Program-made: the position numbers and the translations under genes
Shown: positions 7,476 to 10,555 of the stretch, piece after piece
Layout: the number at the start of each line of letters is the position of its first letter
Numbering within the stretch: the stretch's first letter is position 1
Notes under the pieces: model-generated
Databases searched by the model: none
Told to the model about the DNA's origin: nothing
What the model saw: the letters and a program-made list of their open reading frames with translations, nothing else
Assembly: GCA_028710655.1 (NCBI GenBank)
Contig: JAQTTS010000048.1
Span: 1-10,555, forward strand
Direction of reading: 5' to 3'
Length of the DNA stretch: 10,555 bases
Origin: Dehalococcoidales bacterium
Lineage (GTDB): Bacteria > Chloroflexota > Dehalococcoidia > Dehalococcoidales > UBA5760

Positions 7476-7504
7476 ATTATAGGTTACCAAACTAGCAAGG
7501 TGAA
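7476..7504 (-). promoter_or_regulatory. promoter for the short ORF and maf
   Basis: Read leftward, TTCACC (7504-7499, 4 of 6 to TTGACA) is followed after 17 nt by a perfect TATAAT (7481-7476). Transcription would start near 7469, about 42 nt before the TTG at 7427. The -35 and spacer lie within an inverted repeat, GGTTACC (7482-7488) and GGTAACC (7505-7511), which could be an operator. Confidence 0.45.
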
Positions 7505-7527
7505 GGTAACCATTTTATCTTTTATGG

Positions 7528-8103
7528 TTATGGCTCAAGCCTGAGAAATACCTCTGCTTGATCACCCGTAATTTTCCAGTATTGGGGATACTTTGGGATG
7601 ATACTGCCATCATTGCCAAAGGTAAATCTAAATATTTCGCTTTCGACTTTAACCAGGAGGCAAGCTTTCTCCTTGGCTAATTTCTCCAAGGTGACTTTAT
7701 CAGATTCCACATTCGAATTCAGATGATGGTAGTCATCTCGTTTATCCCATATCTTGAGCAAATCTTCTTGTAGTTTATTATCTATGAATTTCCTTGTATG
7801 AAGCTTTGCTACATTTTTCTCAAAGACCCTATCATGCTTACCAAAGTCTATATCGCAGACATGTCTTACTATAGCTTCTGCTACTGCTTGAACAAGTGCT
7901 ATACAAGCATAGAAATGACCGTCCCGAAATAAAAAACTACACTGTGCCGATGGTGCAGCAAAAGGTGCGTTGGGGATAATTTCATGAGGTTTCACTTGTA
8001 AATAACGTTCTACTCGCTCTGACAAAGTTTGCTCGAACTCCTGTTTCATCGAATTGGTAGTTTGTGCTCGTTGAAAAAGCTTACGTTCTGTCTCCTCGTC
8101 CAT
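7528..8103 (-). CDS. unrecognised protein with HEPN-like RX4H motif, in operon with the TcmP pair
   Basis: A 191-residue cytoplasmic protein with no signal peptide or membrane segment, read from ATG at 8103, where GGAG lies 9 nt upstream; ATG at 8118 and TTG at 8127 are alternatives. A helical core (FLFRDGHFYACIALVQAVAEAIVRHVC, about 57-83) is followed by LLKIWDKRDDYHHLN (115-129), giving Arg122-X4-His127 with an Asp after the Arg. This is the arrangement of HEPN-domain RNases and DUF4145-like proteins. The C-terminus (from about 165) is a small beta element, IPKYPQYWKITGD, ending VFLRLEP. It lies at most 45 nt after the three-Cys protein gene on the same strand, which suggests co-transcription. 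HEPN assignment rests on the motif and helical context only; RNase activity is inferred. It could be a toxin-like effector or an accessory protein of the TcmP module. Confidence 0.7.
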   Translation of the reverse strand: MDEETERKLFQRAQTTNSMKQEFEQTLSERVERYLQVKPHEIIPNAPFAAPSAQCSFLFRDGHFYACIALVQAVAEAIVRHVCDIDFGKHDRVFEKNVAKLHTRKFIDNKLQEDLLKIWDKRDDYHHLNSNVESDKVTLEKLAKEKACLLVKVESEIFRFTFGNDGSIIPKYPQYWKITGDQAEVFLRLEP

Positions 8104-8148
8104 TTTCGGCCGCTCCATCCTTAACAAAGTAATTGCAAGCCATCTGAT

Positions 8149-8883
8149 TTATTGTTGCCTTCGACACATGTGTGATAGTAATGGCATTTCATCCCAAGTA
8201 CGCCCCTCAAGTTCTCGCCCCGCCCTTTTCTTGTTTGTGCCACCCCACTGCTTGAAGAAGAATGGCACTTTTGCCTCTTGGCACTGATTGCGGATATCAA
8301 TCACCCAAGACTCTCTCATGGGCCTAGATCTGGGGCCAGACTCACCTCCTACAATCACCCAGTCTATTGCTTCTAGGCTAAGACTGGAAATAGGTCCAAG
8401 AAGAGGCTCTAGTGAGAGAAACTTAACATTTGCTCCCGTTCTCCGCAGGTGGTCAATGCGAAAGGTATGATCCTGATCTTCTACGCTGATACCTATCCAG
8501 ATGTTTGGCATCCATTGTAGTCGTGGGTTAAGATCAACCAGCCTTCCGGACCTTTTCGTAAGAACCTGGAAACAATGCCAATCTGCACGGCGCATAACAT
8601 CAAAAACACGAAAGACGAATTCTTCTGGGACATCCTCATGGAAGAGGTCGCTCATTGAATTGACAAATATGGTCTGTGGTTTTCTCCACTGTAGTGGAAG
8701 CTCAAGCACATTTTCATGCGTAGTGACACTAAAACCATTGGCATAATTAAGATTGCCCATTGCTTTTAGTCTTAATGCCATGCGCTCGGCATAGCAGTTC
8801 GCACACCCTGAGCTAACTTTCGTGCATCCTGTCAAGGGATTCCAGGTGGATTCGGTCCATTCTATAGATGATGATAACGCCAT
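8149..8883 (-). CDS. DUF5131 / phage Gp37-Gp68 family three-Cys-motif protein
   Basis: A 244-residue member of the phage Gp37/Gp68 family (DUF5131). The N-terminus [20 protein letters not shown] carries the defining cysteines Cys20, Cys27 and Cys30 (CX6CX2C), spaced rather like a radical-SAM or Fe-S site. Later conserved blocks are [65 protein letters not shown] and PFFFKQWGG, which together look like a TIM-barrel-type fold. The substrate and reaction are unknown. The ATG overlaps the stop of the TcmP gene by one base (TAATG), so the two are made together, as is usual for this pair. The gene lies in the A/T-richer right part of the window with other accessory genes. All motifs are intact and I see no truncation. 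Confidence 0.93.
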   Translation of the reverse strand: MALSSSIEWTESTWNPLTGCTKVSSGCANCYAERMALRLKAMGNLNYANGFSVTTHENVLELPLQWRKPQTIFVNSMSDLFHEDVPEEFVFRVFDVMRRADWHCFQVLTKRSGRLVDLNPRLQWMPNIWIGISVEDQDHTFRIDHLRRTGANVKFLSLEPLLGPISSLSLEAIDWVIVGGESGPRSRPMRESWVIDIRNQCQEAKVPFFFKQWGGTNKKRAGRELEGRTWDEMPLLSHMCRRQQ

Positions 8884-9719
8884 TACTGCATCCCCTGGAT
8901 ACGGTACTTATCGAATATATGTTTTATGATGTCGTCAGCTACCTGCTGTTGTGATGCAAAGAACAAGTAGTATACAATAGTACCTCTCGAATTCCGCATT
9001 GGTAGTGGCTGTGAAACATGTGTAAACCCTGCCACTTTTTGAAGGCGTTCTTTAAAGGCCAAGGCGATTGTTCTATTGCTTTCTTTTATCCCCCACACCT
9101 CTCCGAAAAGATTGGGTTGTTGATGGTAAGCGGTTTCTTTCCAGGAATCGTCTCCCCAGAAGGTATTCATCCGTGCAATGTCTGCTGGATCTACCCCTTC
9201 AGGATTGCTCCAAAGTACATTGCGATTCATATCCATGACTGGGAAATTGAGAATCATGTCGATACTTCTCATTTGCCCAGCTGTCTTTATTACCTTCCAA
9301 TCCAAGTCCAATCCATAAGGATCAAGAAGACAAAGCCCCCGGCGGTAGTCTCCACGCCTAACTTTTGGGAATACTTCTGTTAGCAATTTTGAATTACAAT
9401 CACCTTCAAGGACGTGAGCCTCTGGGCGATTTGATACAATCCTTTTTAGTTCGGCTGCCTTAGCACCGTCTGTATCAATAAAGTAATACTCTTTGAAAGG
9501 GGGATTGATGTCTAAGGCTCTCTGGGGACTACCACGTACAGGGTCTCCAGTAGTTCTTGAAATGTGTGTTCCAGAGCCAGCAAAGGCATCAATGTAGACA
9601 TGGTGAAATTCGGGGTTAGTTCGGCTTGAAAGAATTTGAGAGTACGGTAAAGCATATTTCTCGATAATATCTAGCTTTATCTCTGACCAACGGCCTATTT
9701 CATCGAATACGAGAGTCAT
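8883..9719 (-). CDS. tcmP: three-Cys-motif partner protein TcmP, methyltransferase-like
   Basis: A member of the TcmP family, defined as the neighbour of the three-Cys-motif (DUF5131) protein. From ATG at 9719 it has 278 residues. A Rossmann methyltransferase-like core is visible: [13 protein letters not shown] (40-52) resembles the SAM-binding motif [15 protein letters not shown] (78-91) the second strand, LEGDCN (104-109) the third, and [12 protein letters not shown] (130-141) sits where the catalytic DPPY of amino-methyltransferases is found. [10 protein letters not shown] (158-167) is another family block. The frame is open back to 9899, but the 60 extra residues are unlike the family and the family start [18 protein letters not shown] follows directly after Met1. 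A promoter ending at 9730 would give a nearly leaderless mRNA for this start, which has no ribosome binding site. The modified target is unknown. Confidence 0.92.
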   Translation of the reverse strand: MTLVFDEIGRWSEIKLDIIEKYALPYSQILSSRTNPEFHHVYIDAFAGSGTHISRTTGDPVRGSPQRALDINPPFKEYYFIDTDGAKAAELKRIVSNRPEAHVLEGDCNSKLLTEVFPKVRRGDYRRGLCLLDPYGLDLDWKVIKTAGQMRSIDMILNFPVMDMNRNVLWSNPEGVDPADIARMNTFWGDDSWKETAYHQQPNLFGEVWGIKESNRTIALAFKERLQKVAGFTHVSQPLPMRNSRGTIVYYLFFASQQQVADDIIKHIFDKYRIQGMQ

Positions 9720-9729
9720 TTCAGTTGGC

Positions 9730-9760
9730 ATTATACATCTATAGGATAGAATAGTGTCAA
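9730..9760 (-). promoter_or_regulatory. promoter for the tcmP operon, probably near-leaderless
   Basis: Read leftward, a perfect TTGACA (9760-9755) and a perfect TATAAT (9735-9730) are separated by 19 nt, longer than the usual 17. Transcription would start near 9723, only about 4 nt before the ATG at 9719. This fits the absence of a Shine-Dalgarno sequence there and argues against the longer upstream start codons, two of which would lie upstream of the transcript. Confidence 0.5.
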
Positions 9761-9855
9761 CAAGCATTGTGGGATGAACATGACGTATTGTTACTTGAGT
9801 CTTTCTTCTTACCCTTGACTTCAAACATACTATTAAAGATTTCAACGGTTCTCTA

Positions 9856-9885
9856 TTGACTAATACCCAATAACGCTGATAGATT
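9856..9885 (+). promoter_or_regulatory. possible promoter and operator for the RHH gene
   Basis: TTGACT (9856-9861, 5 of 6) and TAGATT (9880-9885, 4 of 6) are separated by 18 nt, with a start point near 9892. A 5-bp inverted repeat, TATTG (9854-9858) and CAATA (9868-9872), covers the -35 element and is placed where the encoded RHH protein could bind to control its own gene. The match is weak. Confidence 0.3.
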
Positions 9886-9917
9886 TGTAACAAAACCATA
9901 TGCCAGCCAGGAAGAAT

Positions 9918-10109
9918 ATGGAAACAAAGAATTCAACAGAAGAGAGAACTAGGATGATTCATGTTCGATTGCCTGAAACCGTGCACAAAAAAGTGCGTAT
10001 TCGTGTAGCTGAAGCTGACCAAACAATACAAGATTGGGTACTCCAAGCTATTCAGAATAACTTAGAGAGTGTAGAAAGTGGGGGAAGTGTTTGCAAGGTA
10101 AAAACATAG
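9918..10109 (+). CDS. small ribbon-helix-helix DNA-binding protein
   Basis: A 63-residue protein with a ribbon-helix-helix fold of the Arc/MetJ/CopG type. The beta strand is MIHVRLPETV (13-22), helix 1 is HKKVRIRVAEADQ (23-35) and helix 2 is TIQDWVLQAIQNNLES (36-51). Such proteins bind DNA as dimers through the strand and usually act as antitoxins or autorepressors. The start at 9918 was preferred because AGGAAG lies just upstream; ATG at 9900 would add six residues but has no ribosome binding site, and ATG at 9954 would begin right at the strand. It is divergent from the tcmP operon, with about 200 nt between, and is followed after 43 nt by the DruA-like gene on the same strand. It may regulate either. 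No toxin partner is recognised next to it. Confidence 0.75.
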   Translation: METKNSTEERTRMIHVRLPETVHKKVRIRVAEADQTIQDWVLQAIQNNLESVESGGSVCKVKT

Positions 10110-10152
10110 AGTGACTTTATCCGGTCTTTTGTGGTTGAAAAGGCGAAGTTGG

Positions 10153-10555
10153 ATGAAAGACAAAGAACTAAAAGGGAAGATTATAGCCGTTTTGAAGGAG
10201 CAAGGCTTCAAGATCAATCCTCATATAAGACCGGCTATTTGTGATAAGCAAGCATACAAAGATGTTCAACAGAGATCACGCCTTGAACAAATTGCTGCTC
10301 ATCACAATTTCCTACGGCGGTATCGAGACAAAGCACAGCAATACTGTAGAAGCGGAGATGATATTAGTCCAAACAAGATTGATTTGGAACTTAGGGAGGT
10401 CAAATCAGATTCATTCGAAGATAACATGTTCCGGTGGTGGAATCTAGTATGGTGGACAATCCCTTATCAAAGACCCTACGGTAGGCAGATGAGATTCCTC
10501 CTTTGGGACAAAGTACACGATTCCCCATTCGGATTGATCGGATTACAGAGTCCTA
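10153..10555 (+). CDS. DUF4338 / DruA-like protein, 5' part only
   Basis: The gene runs off the right edge; 134 residues are visible. LRRYRDKA in the middle, then RWWNLVWWTIPYQRPYGRQM (94-113) and FLLWDKVHDSPFGLIGLQSP (115-134), match the DUF4338 domain of the Druantia anti-phage protein DruA and its many stand-alone relatives. The N-terminal part (ELKGKIIAVLKEQGFKINPH...RPAICDKQAYKDVQQRSRLEQ) also fits that family. Start ATG at 10153 is supported by AAGG 9 nt upstream; the frame is open back to 10102, so GTG at 10111 is possible. No stop or frameshift interrupts the visible part. In Druantia, DruA works with a DruE helicase; whether one follows cannot be seen. A stand-alone, mobile-element-associated DUF4338 gene is an equally good reading. 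Confidence 0.85.
   Translation, partial: MKDKELKGKIIAVLKEQGFKINPHIRPAICDKQAYKDVQQRSRLEQIAAHHNFLRRYRDKAQQYCRSGDDISPNKIDLELREVKSDSFEDNMFRWWNLVWWTIPYQRPYGRQMRFLLWDKVHDSPFGLIGLQSP

Noticed and set aside
9720..9899. 60-residue N-terminal extension of TcmP
   Set aside because: No ribosome binding site at its start codons, sequence unlike the family, and a consensus promoter lies inside it.
10241..10447. 68-codon + strand frame inside the DruA-like gene
   Set aside because: Lies in another frame of a gene whose conserved motifs are clear; a shadow.

Overview
The window looks like a piece of a bacterial chromosome of intermediate GC. The combination of an ECF sigma factor next to a DUF5667-type membrane protein, secreted DUF5666-like proteins and simple lipoproteins is common in Chloroflexi (Dehalococcoidia-like lineages). 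That assignment is an inference from gene content, because no rRNA or marker gene is present.

Layout. (1) Positions 1-666 are a spacer with no convincing gene, ending in a promoter for the first operon. (2) Positions 667-4410 hold a rightward cell-envelope cluster: an ECF sigma factor (TTG start), a GTG-started single-pass membrane protein overlapping it by 4 nt, a small Ig-like lipoprotein, a secreted DUF5666-like protein and an 82-residue secreted protein carrying two copies of a 19-residue repeat. A strong bidirectional terminator follows at 4472-4507. (3) Positions 4566-4991 encode a leftward lipoprotein. (4) Positions 5208-6554 encode a HI0933/BaiN-type FAD oxidoreductase with its own promoter. 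(5) Positions 6601-7427 run leftward and hold a Maf nucleotide pyrophosphatase plus a short upstream ORF coupled to it by an ATGA overlap.

(6) From about 7430 to the right edge the DNA is visibly more A/T-rich and carries accessory genes. A leftward operon encodes TcmP (three-Cys-motif partner, a Rossmann methyltransferase-like protein), its partner DUF5131/phage Gp37-Gp68-type three-Cys protein (CX6CX2C), and an unrecognised protein with a HEPN-like RX4H motif. Divergent from this operon are a small ribbon-helix-helix protein and the start of a DUF4338/DruA-like gene that runs off the window. The TcmP pair, a HEPN-like protein, an RHH regulator and a DruA-type protein together resemble a defence or mobile-element island. 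No complete known defence system can be called from what is visible.

How the parts may work together: the first cluster looks like a sigma factor with a membrane-anchored partner and exported products. In the second, the one-base stop/start overlap between TcmP and the three-Cys protein, and the 45 nt or less before the HEPN-like gene, suggest one co-translated module. A leaderless-type promoter lies directly in front of TcmP.
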